Both the position numbers and the translations under genes were made by a program. The notes below the pieces were generated by a model. That model was given only the letters and a program-made list of their open reading frames with translations. It made no database searches and was not told the origin of the DNA. From Thermoplasmatota archaeon (GTDB taxonomy: Archaea; Thermoplasmatota; E2; UBA202; JdFR-43), in NCBI GenBank assembly GCA_029259055.1, contig JAPDJP010000017.1:1-46871 (forward strand): a stretch of 46,871 nt of DNA, in the 5' to 3' direction. Below, piece after piece: positions 1-10,474 of this stretch (positions are counted from its first letter, which is position 1; each line of letters begins with the position of its first letter).

Positions 1-307
1 CTCAGAGTCCATCTCCGGGCTCCCCCTCCCAGGGCCCGTACCCGTCGTAGGCTAGTGGGGCCGTTACCCCCACTACAACCTGATAGGCCGCAGACCCATC
101 CTCGGGCTCCTTTCGGAGTTTCGGACACGGGGCCTTCCAGCACCCATGCCCTATGGGGGTTTAGCCCCAGTTTCCCGGGGTTATCCCCCTCCCGAGGGTA
201 GGTTGTCCACGTGTTACTGAGCCGTCCGCCGGTGGGCAGAGCCCCCCAAGACTCGCATGGCTTAGTCGGACTCCCATAGCAGTGGCCTCCGGCAGGATCA
301 ACCGGTG
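1..307 (-). rRNA. 16S ribosomal RNA, 5' part (runs off the window)
   Basis: Read on the minus strand, the segment ending near 307 begins CCGGTTGATCCTGCCGGAGG, the near-universal start of archaeal 16S rRNA, followed by the conserved CTAAGCCATGCGAGTC and GGCGGACGGCTCAGTAACACGTGG blocks (each seen in the reverse complement). Only the first ~307 nt are present; the rest lies beyond base 1. The exact mature 5' end (305-308) is judged from the motif only. The segment is strikingly GC-rich against the AT-rich chromosome, as expected for rRNA of a thermophile. No tRNA or 23S gene can be linked because the 3' side is outside the window. Confidence 0.97.
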
Positions 308-487
308 TTGGAATACGGTCGCAATAAAATTATCCACCAAGCGTTCCCAATAGCCAATGCTTCTGCGTTTGTCGGATTCGAGATAGCCTACCCTAATACG
401 GGTAGTTTTCTCGAATCCCCACCAAATTTGGACCCAAGCGGAACACACCCCCTCATTAAATCAGGGGTTTAGCCGAGGACTTGGGTC
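308..487 (-). other. pre-16S leader with nested hairpins
   Basis: This is the transcribed spacer between the rRNA promoter and mature 16S. Two composite hairpins are visible. The promoter-proximal one is closed by CCCAAG/CTTGGG (433-438 with 480-485) around an inner CCCCT/AGGGG stem (449-453 with 463-467). The second has a perfect 9-bp stem GATTCGAGA/TCTCGAATC (375-383 with 409-417) enclosing CTACCC/GGGTAG (388-393 with 400-405). The part nearest 16S (308-370) probably holds the 5' strand of the bulge-helix-bulge processing stem, but its partner 3' of 16S is outside the window. No protein-coding gene is supported here. Confidence 0.7.
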
Positions 488-505
488 TATATCATAATAT
501 TATGC

Positions 506-517
506 CTATTTATAAAA
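506..517 (-). promoter_or_regulatory. TATA box of the 16S rRNA promoter
   Basis: On the minus strand the sequence reads TTTTTATAAATAGGC, a near-consensus archaeal TATA box. It would place the start about 25 nt downstream, near 485, just where the first leader hairpin begins. Confidence 0.7.
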
Positions 518-548
518 ATTTTGGTAGGTTTTCTACCCATGTTTTGGC

Positions 549-586
549 TTTATTAATTTTACCAAAGTTTATTAATTTTGCCAAAG
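549..586. repeat. two tandem 19-bp repeats between rRNA and hypF promoters
   Basis: 549-567 (tttattaattttaccaaag) and 568-586 (tttattaattttgccaaag) are head-to-tail copies with one mismatch. They lie about 30-70 bp upstream of the rRNA TATA box and immediately upstream of hypF. They could be a binding site for an rRNA activator or a dimeric regulator, or a simple duplication. Confidence 0.6.
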
Positions 587-625
587 TTAACCCCAAAATA
601 ATTTAACATTATATATATTTCCCTT

Positions 626-2821
626 GTGCATGCGAAATTAAGAATAAATGGTGTTGTTCAAGGAGTAGGCTTTAGACCATTTGTCTATAGAATTGCAACT
701 CAGTTAAATCTGAAGGGATATGTATTAAATCTGGGAAATGCTGGAGTCGAAATAGAGGTTGAGGGGGAAGAATACAAAATAAAAAATTTTTTGAAACTTT
801 TAAAAGAAAAAAAACCTCCTTTAGCCCAAATAAAAGAAATTCAAGTAGAATGGGGGAAAGAAAAAGGTTATAAAAAATTTGAAATAAGGAAAAGCAAAGA
901 ATTTTCTTCAGAATCCATTTCTATCATTCCTCCTGATATCTCAATATGTGATGATTGCATTAACGATATGGAGAGAGGGAGAAGACGTAATTATTTTTTT
1001 ACTACTTGCACAAATTGTGGTCCTCGTTTTACCATAATAAAGAAATTGCCATATGATAGGGAAAATACAACTATGGATAAATTTTTAATGTGTGAAAAAT
1101 GCAATAAGGAATATACCAATCCATTAGATAGAAGATATCATGCTCAAACAATTGCTTGTAAAGAATGTGGCCCTCAAATATTTTTAAAAAAAGACAATAA
1201 AATCATTAAAGAAGGCGAGGAGGCAATATGGACTGCTTGCAATCTTTTGGAGAAAGGAGAAATCCTTGCAATAAAAGGAGTGGGAGGATATCATTTAGCA
1301 TGTATTGTAGATGTTGCTAAAAAATTAAGAAAAATTTTAGGAAGAAAGCAAAAACCATTTGCTATTATGGTAAAAGATATTAAAATGGCAAAAGAAATTG
1401 CTTTTATAAATAAAAAAGAAGAGGAAATGCTAAAAAGTTACATAAAACCAATAATCTTACTTAAAAAGAAGAAAGAAATCCCGCAGGTGGCGCCAGCCCT
1501 CCATAATTATGGTATTATGCTCCCATATACAGGTTTGCATTATCTAATTTTTAAAAAAGTTAATCGTCCCTTAATTATGACTTCTGCCAATTTTCCGGGA
1601 AAACCGATTATAAAGGATGATAAGGAAATAGGAAATATGGCTAATTACATTCTATTTTATAACAGAGAAATTTATCAAAGATGCGACGATTCAATTGTAA
1701 AATTTATAGGAAATGAACCTGTTTTAATAAGAAGAAGCAGGGGATACGTTCCATTAGCGATAAAAGTAAATAGTAAAAAAAATGTTGTTGCTTTTGGAGC
1801 TGAAGAAAATGTCACTTTGTGTTTTTTAAAAAATGGTTATGCTTTCCTAAGCCAACATATTGGAAATGTGAGCCATTACGAAACATTTGAGTTTTTAAAA
1901 GATGCTTTCAGCCATTTAAAAAATCTATTAAATTTTAAAGTAGAAACTATTGCTTGTGATTTACACCCAAATTTTAACACAACAAAATATGCAGAATCTT
2001 TTGATATGCCTTTAATCAGAATACAGCATCATCATGCACATATTGCAGGCGTGATGGCAGAACATGGAATACAGGAAGCGATAGGTATTGCAATAGATGG
2101 TATTGGATATGGGGAGGATGGAAATATATGGGGAGGAGAAATTTTATATTCAAATATAAAGGAATATAGAAGATTAGGACATTTACAATATCATAAGATG
2201 CCAGGAGGGGATTTAGCAACAAAATATCCTTTAAGAATGCTTGCATCAATTCTTGGAGAAGAAATTGCAGATTTTTTATATGAAAGAAAAGAAGTTTTTC
2301 CATATAAAGAAAAAGAAATAGAAATTATCTTAAAACAAGTAAAAAAAGAAAAGTTGAAAACAAGCAGTTGCGGAAGAGTTCTTGATGCAATTTCAGCTTT
2401 GTTGGATATATGCCATAAAATGGATTATGATGGTGAGCCCGCAATGAAATTGGAAAGTATTGCAAGAGATGGAAAAGATATTTTAAAACTTGAGCCTAAC
2501 ATAAAAAACAATGTTATAGATACGAAATTTTTAATGGAGCAACTATGGGAAAACAGAAATAAAAATAGAAAAGATTTAGCATATTCAGCAGAGGAATATA
2601 TAGCAAAATGTTTGGCAGAGCTTGCAATGCAAAAAGCAGATGAAAATGGAATAAAAAACATCGTTTTATCGGGAGGATGTGCATATAATGAGCATATAAC
2701 ACTAAAAATAAGAGAAGTAATAGAAAAAAATCAATATAAATTTTATATTAATAGAAAGGTGCCCTGTGGGGATGGGGGGATTTCATTTGGACAGGCAATT
2801 GTTGCAGCTTACAATTCATAG
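626..2821 (+). CDS. hypF: carbamoyltransferase HypF, [NiFe]-hydrogenase maturation
   Basis: HypF makes the thiocarboxamide on HypE that becomes the cyanide ligand of [NiFe] hydrogenases, starting from carbamoyl phosphate. All expected parts are present in 731 residues: acylphosphatase domain (1-90, with VQGVGFRPFVYRIA), paired zinc fingers (about 108-180, CxxC pairs such as CDDC, CTNCGP, CEKC, CKECGP), YrdC-like domain (about 200-380) and a Kae1/TobZ-like domain with HHHAH near 470. The length is close to the family norm. The start is GTG at 626; the only nearby ATG is out of frame. No other hyp or hydrogenase gene is in the window, so it stands alone. An AT-rich stretch near 597-605 could be the TATA of a leaderless message. 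It converges on the ABCE1 gene with a 13-nt 3' overlap. Confidence 0.95.
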   Translation: MHAKLRINGVVQGVGFRPFVYRIATQLNLKGYVLNLGNAGVEIEVEGEEYKIKNFLKLLKEKKPPLAQIKEIQVEWGKEKGYKKFEIRKSKEFSSESISIIPPDISICDDCINDMERGRRRNYFFTTCTNCGPRFTIIKKLPYDRENTTMDKFLMCEKCNKEYTNPLDRRYHAQTIACKECGPQIFLKKDNKIIKEGEEAIWTACNLLEKGEILAIKGVGGYHLACIVDVAKKLRKILGRKQKPFAIMVKDIKMAKEIAFINKKEEEMLKSYIKPIILLKKKKEIPQVAPALHNYGIMLPYTGLHYLIFKKVNRPLIMTSANFPGKPIIKDDKEIGNMANYILFYNREIYQRCDDSIVKFIGNEPVLIRRSRGYVPLAIKVNSKKNVVAFGAEENVTLCFLKNGYAFLSQHIGNVSHYETFEFLKDAFSHLKNLLNFKVETIACDLHPNFNTTKYAESFDMPLIRIQHHHAHIAGVMAEHGIQEAIGIAIDGIGYGEDGNIWGGEILYSNIKEYRRLGHLQYHKMPGGDLATKYPLRMLASILGEEIADFLYERKEVFPYKEKEIEIILKQVKKEKLKTSSCGRVLDAISALLDICHKMDYDGEPAMKLESIARDGKDILKLEPNIKNNVIDTKFLMEQLWENRNKNRKDLAYSAEEYIAKCLAELAMQKADENGIKNIVLSGGCAYNEHITLKIREVIEKNQYKFYINRKVPCGDGGISFGQAIVAAYNS

Positions 2822-4536
2822 TAATATTCTCCTATTGCTTTTTGTTCTCTATCTAAAGTTGAACCAATTTTATTTACCCTTGGTCTGTTACTTTCTTCAT
2901 CCCTCCTAAAAGTGATTCCTAAATCTTTTAGAAATAAGTTCATTCCCTCCCTCAAACTAAAAGGCCCTCTCGCAACCCCTTTTTTTCCTGGTATGCCTGA
3001 AAAAACCATTAAAGATTGGCTTACCATATCAATAAAATAAACATCATGTTCCACAACTAAAGCTGCCTTATTCTCCTTTTCCATAATTCTTCTTATTACT
3101 TTTGCAACTTTCATTCTCTGTTTAGCATCTAAATATGCAGATGGTTCATCAATTAGATATATATCTGCTTCAAGACTTAAAGAATAGGCTATTGCTACTG
3201 TTTGTAGCTCCCCTCCAGATAAATTCTTTAATTCATAGTCATAAAAATCCTTTATTCCTAAGGGATTAAGAATTTCCTTTTCATACAATAAATGAAATTT
3301 ATCCTTATTCTCTTCAAACAATTCTCTTACTGTTCCATTTCCAGCTTTAATATATTGTGGCTTATAACTAATCTTAACTTTTGCTTCAATATTCCCTTCA
3401 GTTGGCTCAATAACGCCCGCCAGCATTTTAACAAATGTTGTTTTTCCTATACCATTTGGGCCGACGACCCCTATAACTTCTCCCTTATAAATTTTTCCTT
3501 TTTCAACTACTAATTCAAAACCGTTATAACTTTTTCTTAAATTATCAAAAGAAATCAATGTTTCTCTTTCTCTTATTTCCCTTGGAGGATGTTTTTCAAA
3601 CTTAATTTCTTCTCCAAATCTAACATTCTCCTCCTTTAAATATCCAGAAAGATATAAATTGATACCATGCCTAACTGTTTTCGCTCCAGCAACAATTCCA
3701 TAAACTCCTTTTTTTCCATATAGTATGTGAATAATATCTGCCAGAAAATCTAAAACAGCTAAGTCATGTTCAACAACTACAACCATTTTGTTTTCCGCTA
3801 ACTCCCTTATTTTTTTAGCCATTTCCAGCCTATTCCTGATATCCAAATAGGAAGAAGGCTCATCAAAAAAGTATATATCTGCTGGTTTTTCCATGGCAAC
3901 GGTAATCGCAATTTTTTGTAATTCTCCTCCTGATATTTCATTCATTTTTTTATCCATTAATTCTTCCAGCCCTTCTCCCTTTACCCCCATTTCATCAATA
4001 AATTCTTCCACCCTCCCCTTATATAAAGACAACTTATCGATATACTGTGGTTTAAAAGAGATTTTTATATTTTCATTTGCTATTTCTCTAAAAAAATTCG
4101 CTAATTCTGTTCCTCTCCACTCTTCAATTATATCATCCCAAGTTGGTTCTTTTTCTATCCTTCCTAAATTTGGTTTTAATTTGCCAGACAAAATTTTTAA
4201 TGCAGTAGTTTTTCCTATTCCATTTTCTCCTAATAAACCAACAACTTTCCCTCTTTTTGGTAACGGTAACCTAAACAATCTAAAACCATTTTTTCCGTAT
4301 TGATGAATAACTTCCTCATGTAATTCCTCTGGTAAGTTTTCAATATGTATTGCTTTAAAAGGGCACTTATGAACACATATTCCACATCCAACACACAGTT
4401 CTTCTGATATTGTTGGCTTCTCTTCCTCCATAACTATTGCTTCAACCCCTCCTCTAACACGAGGACAATATTTAATGCATTCCAATGAACATTTTTTTGG
4501 CTGGCATCTATCCTTATTTAATACCGCAACCCTCAT
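2809..4536 (-). CDS. ribosome-recycling ATPase ABCE1 (RLI)
   Basis: ABCE1 splits ribosomes into subunits after termination. The protein (575 aa) has the diagnostic N-terminal iron-sulfur domain with eight cysteines (C11, C16, C20, C24, C48, C51, C54, C58) for two [4Fe-4S] clusters, then two ABC ATPase domains. NBD1 shows Walker A GENGIGKTT, signature SGGELQK, Walker B IYFFDEPSSYLD and H-loop VEHD; NBD2 shows GPNGIGKTT, LSGGELQT, IYLIDEPSAYLD and VEHD. The C-terminus (DREQKAIGEYYYEL) fits the family. Its ATG overlaps the stop of the upstream CoA-ligase gene by 4 nt (ATGA), so the two are co-transcribed and probably translationally coupled. Confidence 0.97.
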   Translation of the reverse strand: MRVAVLNKDRCQPKKCSLECIKYCPRVRGGVEAIVMEEEKPTISEELCVGCGICVHKCPFKAIHIENLPEELHEEVIHQYGKNGFRLFRLPLPKRGKVVGLLGENGIGKTTALKILSGKLKPNLGRIEKEPTWDDIIEEWRGTELANFFREIANENIKISFKPQYIDKLSLYKGRVEEFIDEMGVKGEGLEELMDKKMNEISGGELQKIAITVAMEKPADIYFFDEPSSYLDIRNRLEMAKKIRELAENKMVVVVEHDLAVLDFLADIIHILYGKKGVYGIVAGAKTVRHGINLYLSGYLKEENVRFGEEIKFEKHPPREIRERETLISFDNLRKSYNGFELVVEKGKIYKGEVIGVVGPNGIGKTTFVKMLAGVIEPTEGNIEAKVKISYKPQYIKAGNGTVRELFEENKDKFHLLYEKEILNPLGIKDFYDYELKNLSGGELQTVAIAYSLSLEADIYLIDEPSAYLDAKQRMKVAKVIRRIMEKENKAALVVEHDVYFIDMVSQSLMVFSGIPGKKGVARGPFSLREGMNLFLKDLGITFRRDEESNRPRVNKIGSTLDREQKAIGEYYYEL

Positions 4537-5777
4537 TTTATTTCTACAATTTTATCTATACAGTTTATTACATTTCTTGGCTCCTCAAACACTGGTATTT
4601 TTAATTTTAATAATTTTCTTTTTTGTCTTTCAACAAATCTTCCCCCTAATGTCAAAGCTAAATAAAATCTTTCTCTTTTTGCCAAACCATCATACAGTTT
4701 ATCCAAACTTTCTGCTAATGGAGCATCCTGAAAAACAAAAGTTAATAGTATAATATCTGCATTACATTCATCTATTGCATTCAAAAAATCATCAGCAGTT
4801 GCACTCCCTGTTAAATCTATGATGTCAGCAAGTTCAATATTCCTTGAATCCCCCAAAAAATCGCAAGCTAAAACGCTTGGCCCAGCACCATTTGTTATTA
4901 TTGCAAGTTTGTTTCCCTTAGGAAAACCATTTGTAGCCAATATTTTTATTATTCCAAAAAATTCCTCAAAATCATCAGCATAAATTATGTTTTTTTGTTT
5001 GCAAATCCCCTTAAAAATTTCATAATTTGTGGCCATTGCCCCAGTGTGAAGTGCTGCCGCCTTCTGCCCCAACTCGTTCCTCCCAGCTTTTAATACTATA
5101 ATTGGCTTTTTATGACGTATTTCAAAAAATTTTCTGCCAACTTCTTCAATATACATTGCTATTATTTCTGTTTCCTTGTCTCTTTCTAAAAATTTGATTA
5201 AATCAATTTCATTTATATCTGCCTTATTGCCATAAGAAACAAACTTGCTTACACCGATTCCCTCGCTTGCCAATTTTTCCAATAAAGCTATCCCGAATGT
5301 GCCAGATTGTGTTAGAATCGCAACTTTTCCATATGAAGGAAGTTCCATATTTTTTTGAAAAAATGTATTGAATTTATTCTTCCCATTAAAAACACCAATG
5401 CAATTTGGACCAATTATTCTAATTCCATATTTTTTTGCTATTTCTACCAATTTTTCTTCAAGCTCTTTATTTCCTACTTCTTTAAATCCCCCTGATATTA
5501 TTACAATTCTTCTTATACCCTTTTCTCCACATTTTTCTAATTCATCAATGCATTTTTTTGCATCGATTGCAATTACAGCCAAATCAATTTCATCTTCTAT
5601 TTCCCTTATATCTTTATAGCATTTTCTTCCCAATATTTTCTTCCTTTTTGGATTTATTGGATAAACTTTTATATTGCTTTTCAAAATATTCCTAAAAATT
5701 TCATAACCTATTTTTCCTTTTGTGCTAGATGCTCCTATTAATGCCACGTTTTTTGGAGTAAAGAATCCATCAAGCAT
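4533..5777 (-). CDS. ADP-forming acyl/acetyl-CoA synthetase, alpha subunit
   Basis: This 414-aa protein has a Rossmann CoA-binding domain (start FTPKNVALIGASSTKGKIG), a succinyl-CoA-ligase-like domain with IIGPNCIGVFN and LTQSGTFG, and the HTGAM segment holding the histidine that is phosphorylated in ADP-forming acyl-CoA synthetases. These enzymes turn acyl-CoA + ADP + Pi into acid + CoA + ATP, the archaeal way to gain ATP from acetyl-CoA. No ATP-grasp beta subunit is present here, so the partner must be encoded elsewhere. It is a little shorter than Pyrococcus alpha subunits (about 460 aa, from memory). It sits 3 nt after the PRC-barrel gene, with GAGG before the ATG, and overlaps ABCE1 by 4 nt. 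The substrate cannot be told from sequence. Confidence 0.85.
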   Translation of the reverse strand: MLDGFFTPKNVALIGASSTKGKIGYEIFRNILKSNIKVYPINPKRKKILGRKCYKDIREIEDEIDLAVIAIDAKKCIDELEKCGEKGIRRIVIISGGFKEVGNKELEEKLVEIAKKYGIRIIGPNCIGVFNGKNKFNTFFQKNMELPSYGKVAILTQSGTFGIALLEKLASEGIGVSKFVSYGNKADINEIDLIKFLERDKETEIIAMYIEEVGRKFFEIRHKKPIIVLKAGRNELGQKAAALHTGAMATNYEIFKGICKQKNIIYADDFEEFFGIIKILATNGFPKGNKLAIITNGAGPSVLACDFLGDSRNIELADIIDLTGSATADDFLNAIDECNADIILLTFVFQDAPLAESLDKLYDGLAKRERFYLALTLGGRFVERQKRKLLKLKIPVFEEPRNVINCIDKIVEIK

Positions 5778-5780
5778 AAA

Positions 5781-6020
5781 TTATTCTTCCTCTACTACTA
5801 CAACATCTTTTACAGATTTTACAGAATCGAAAGGAAAGAGAAGATAACCTTCTTCATTCTGATGATATAAACGAGGGTCAATCTTATCAGAAGGCTCTAC
5901 AACTAAATCCAATAATTTTCCCGTTCTTTCATCTACAGTAATATTTTTTATTATCCCTAAATATAATCCACTATTACTCATCAGTTTCTTGCCCCTCAAT
6001 TCATTTTCCATTATTTTCAT
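5781..6020 (-). CDS. small PRC-barrel protein
   Basis: A single PRC-barrel domain of 79 residues, with the family pattern LRGKKLMSNSGLYLGIIKNI followed by D-x-x-T-G-K-L-x-D-L and an acidic end (VVVVEEE). No membrane segment is visible. In euryarchaea, single-domain PRC-barrel proteins of this size include the CdpB proteins that join SepF/FtsZ at the division site; others are of unknown role, so that link is inference. It is the first gene of a unit with the CoA-synthetase alpha subunit and ABCE1. A TATA-like element lies about 28 nt before the first ATG. A second in-frame ATG at residue 4 is an alternative start. Confidence 0.75.
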   Translation of the reverse strand: MKIMENELRGKKLMSNSGLYLGIIKNITVDERTGKLLDLVVEPSDKIDPRLYHQNEEGYLLFPFDSVKSVKDVVVVEEE

Positions 6021-6043
6021 TTTAATCAGAATGATATGAATTA

Positions 6044-6056
6044 GTATTTTTTTAAA
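6044..6056 (-). promoter_or_regulatory. TATA box for the PRC-barrel/CoA-synthetase/ABCE1 unit
   Basis: The minus strand reads AATTTAAAAAAATAC centred about 28 nt before the ATG at 6020, fitting a leaderless message. Confidence 0.5.
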
Positions 6057-6078
6057 TTTGTGGTTTTGTTATTATGGG

Positions 6079-8317
<2,239 letters not shown>

Positions 8318-8334
8318 GCCTTTTGCTTTCTGTT

Positions 8335-9273
8335 TTAAGCTCGTGAATATCTTTTTATGAGAGCTCTTCCTATCAGAATGGCTAATATTATTCCAGAGAA
8401 AATTTTTATGGAGTATGGAAGGGATGGCTTTTCATATATTATGTTTCCAAAACTTATAAAATTGAAAACTATACCAGCAAAAATTGAAAGAATAATAATG
8501 GAAGAAAGATAGATTATAAAGCTTTTCTTTCCCAATTTATATCTAACAAATGAGAGAGTTATTGTATTTGTTGCGGGCCCAGCTATTAAAAAAATTAATG
8601 CTGCTCCTGGAGAGAATCCTTTATCAATCAATGAAACGGCTATTGGTATTGAGCCAGTAGCACATACATATAATGGCAAAGAAATGGCTAATGCAATTAT
8701 AAAATCAAATGGATATATTGGTTGCAAGTTAATAGGTATATATGATAGTATACCGCCAATAACAATACCAATAACTAACCATTTACCAATATCTTCAGCG
8801 AGCTCAAAAAATCCGTATCTTATAGCATCTTTTATTCCAAATTTCTCTTTATTTTCATATATTATTTTTTCTTCCTTATCTTCTTCCTTATCAACAAAAA
8901 AGCTTATTATTCCAGTTAAAACGCCAGCAAAAAACGCAAATAATGGGCGAAAAATAGCAAAAAGTAGGCCCAATAGAGAATAAGTAGCGAATATCGAATC
9001 AATACCAGTTGTTGGTGTTGATATCAAAAAGGAAAGAGCCGCCCCTTTAGTTGCTCCATCCTTTCTTAATGAGGAAGCTATAGGTATAACTCCGCAAGAG
9101 CAAACTGGCAGAGGCACGCCAAATAAACTTGCTTTAAATATACTTTTTATCCCTTTCCCCAGATGCTTCCTTATAAAATTTTTTCCTAAGTATATGTGTA
9201 ATAGGCCCGCTATAAACATGCCTAATAAGAGATAAGGAGACATATCTAGCCATAAATCGATTATTTTGTTCAT
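8335..9273 (-). CDS. DUF318/ArsP-like permease (SO_0444-type metal or metalloid exporter)
   Basis: A 312-aa integral membrane protein with about eight hydrophobic segments in two halves. The first half carries PVCSCGVIPIASSLRKDGA and the second PLYVCATGSIPIAVSLIDKG, the paired cysteine motifs of the PF03773 permeases, members of which export trivalent organoarsenicals (ArsP) or are linked to Cu/Zn efflux. A charged loop (DKEEDKEEKIIYENKEK) splits the halves. The ATG at 9273 overlaps the stop of the sensor gene by 4 nt (ATGA); a TTG two codons earlier is less likely. The tight coupling to a hemerythrin/PAS sensor suggests export or redox defence under that sensor. The substrate is unknown. Confidence 0.8.
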   Translation of the reverse strand: MNKIIDLWLDMSPYLLLGMFIAGLLHIYLGKNFIRKHLGKGIKSIFKASLFGVPLPVCSCGVIPIASSLRKDGATKGAALSFLISTPTTGIDSIFATYSLLGLLFAIFRPLFAFFAGVLTGIISFFVDKEEDKEEKIIYENKEKFGIKDAIRYGFFELAEDIGKWLVIGIVIGGILSYIPINLQPIYPFDFIIALAISLPLYVCATGSIPIAVSLIDKGFSPGAALIFLIAGPATNTITLSFVRYKLGKKSFIIYLSSIIILSIFAGIVFNFISFGNIIYEKPSLPYSIKIFSGIILAILIGRALIKRYSRA

Positions 9274-10388
9274 TTCCAATCAAGCAACCTTTTCTCTCCT
9301 TCTATTTTTCTTATTTTGGATATATCTTGAGTGACTTCGAGTGTGCCAATATATTCTCCATTTTTTCTCACAGCAAAATATCTAATGTATACTTTCCTTC
9401 CATCCATATCAACCCAAAATTCCGCTGAATCTCTATTTCCTTTTTTAAATTCATTTAAAATTTTATTTACTATATGGATGCTTTTTTGAGGATGACACTG
9501 TTGAACTTTTCTTCCTATAATTGCTTTTGTCCTAACAAAAATTCTATCCTTAGATTTGTTGAAATATTTAACTTCATCATTTTTATCTATAAATGTTATA
9601 TCTATGGGTAAAGTATTAAGCACAGCTTCTAACTCATCTTTAGTAAAGTTTCCCGTAGATAATACAATTTTTCCCTTTACCTCCTTTTCTTTTTCCTCCA
9701 CTTTTGGCATTTTTGTAGGAATAAAACAACAGTAACCTATTTCATCAAATTCCTTTCTTATTTTTATCCACTCTTCATTGCTTATCACTTTCAATGCTGT
9801 TGGAAATAGAATTTTATTTTCCTTGTTGTAGTGTTTTAAAAGCATTTCGTAAAGCATTTTAATTTTCTCATCAAATTTATTTTCATCTTTTTCTTTTAAA
9901 GCATTAATAATTTCTTTTTTTATCTGTCTTATTCCGTCATGCTCCGCCCACATAATGGCGGGAGGCTCCTCTATACCATGCTTTTCCAAGTATGGAAATA
10001 AAACATTTTCCTCCCTTAAATAATGCTTTTCTGCTTCCTTAAAATGTTGCGCAGTTTCCTCTAAATCCCCTCCTTCTAAATTTTTTACATGTGAAAGTAG
10101 CATTTCATGTTCTTTCATTAAAATGTAGATAGGATGCCATTCTGGTAAATCAATGCTTGTATCAAGAGCTTCCTTAAAAACTTCCATATGAATATCACAT
10201 AATTTCATTATTTCTTCCCTTGTTATACCTTCTTTTATTAATTCCTGCTCCACTTCTGCAATGTCCTTTGGTGTTAATTCTCTTAAAATTTCTTTTGCTT
10301 TCCGCCTAACTTCCTCAATATTCGCTCCTTCATGCAATTGCTTTAAAATGCTTTTCAACATTCCTTTCTTTTTTCCTAAAGCTTCCAT
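9270..10388 (-). CDS. DUF438-hemerythrin-PAS sensor protein
   Basis: Three modules in about 372 residues: an N-terminal DUF438 helical domain (ILKQLHEGANIEEVRRKAKE onward), an HHE hemerythrin domain with the expected iron ligands (H in EWHPIYILMKEHE, HYLREENVLFP, AEHDGI, LLKHYNKENKILFP) and a C-terminal PAS domain (about 260-370, beginning near LPIDITFIDKNDEVKYFNKS). Proteins with this order are thought to sense O2, NO or redox state. There is no kinase or DNA-binding output domain. I place the start at the ATG at 10388, not the TTG-like start 13 codons upstream, because a TATA box lies ~24 nt before it. It overlaps the permease gene by 4 nt, so one transcript makes both. Confidence 0.85.
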   Translation of the reverse strand: MEALGKKKGMLKSILKQLHEGANIEEVRRKAKEILRELTPKDIAEVEQELIKEGITREEIMKLCDIHMEVFKEALDTSIDLPEWHPIYILMKEHEMLLSHVKNLEGGDLEETAQHFKEAEKHYLREENVLFPYLEKHGIEEPPAIMWAEHDGIRQIKKEIINALKEKDENKFDEKIKMLYEMLLKHYNKENKILFPTALKVISNEEWIKIRKEFDEIGYCCFIPTKMPKVEEKEKEVKGKIVLSTGNFTKDELEAVLNTLPIDITFIDKNDEVKYFNKSKDRIFVRTKAIIGRKVQQCHPQKSIHIVNKILNEFKKGNRDSAEFWVDMDGRKVYIRYFAVRKNGEYIGTLEVTQDISKIRKIEGEKRLLDWK

Positions 10389-10390
10389 GA

Positions 10391-10417
10391 GTAATATTAC
10401 GGCGTAATATAAAAATT
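10391..10417 (-). promoter_or_regulatory. promoter with palindromic operator candidate for sensor/permease operon
   Basis: A TATA box (AATTTTTATATTAC, 10406-10417) lies about 24 nt before the start codon. Between it and the ATG is a perfect 10-bp palindrome GTAATATTAC (10391-10400), with a half copy overlapping the TATA box. This position would suit a repressor. Confidence 0.5.
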
Positions 10418-10445
10418 TTGTGTGCAAATTATTAACATTTCAATA

Positions 10446-10456
10446 GTTTTATATTC
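10446..10456 (+). promoter_or_regulatory. TATA box for the PolD large-subunit gene
   Basis: GTTTTATATTC lies about 24 nt before the GTG start at 10475, which supports that start and a leaderless message. Confidence 0.55.
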
Positions 10457-10474
10457 ATTTTTCATTTTTACATT

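Noticed and set aside
161-448. Minus-strand open frame of 95 codons
   Set aside because: It lies across the 16S rRNA 5' end and its leader; the sequence is explained by rRNA.
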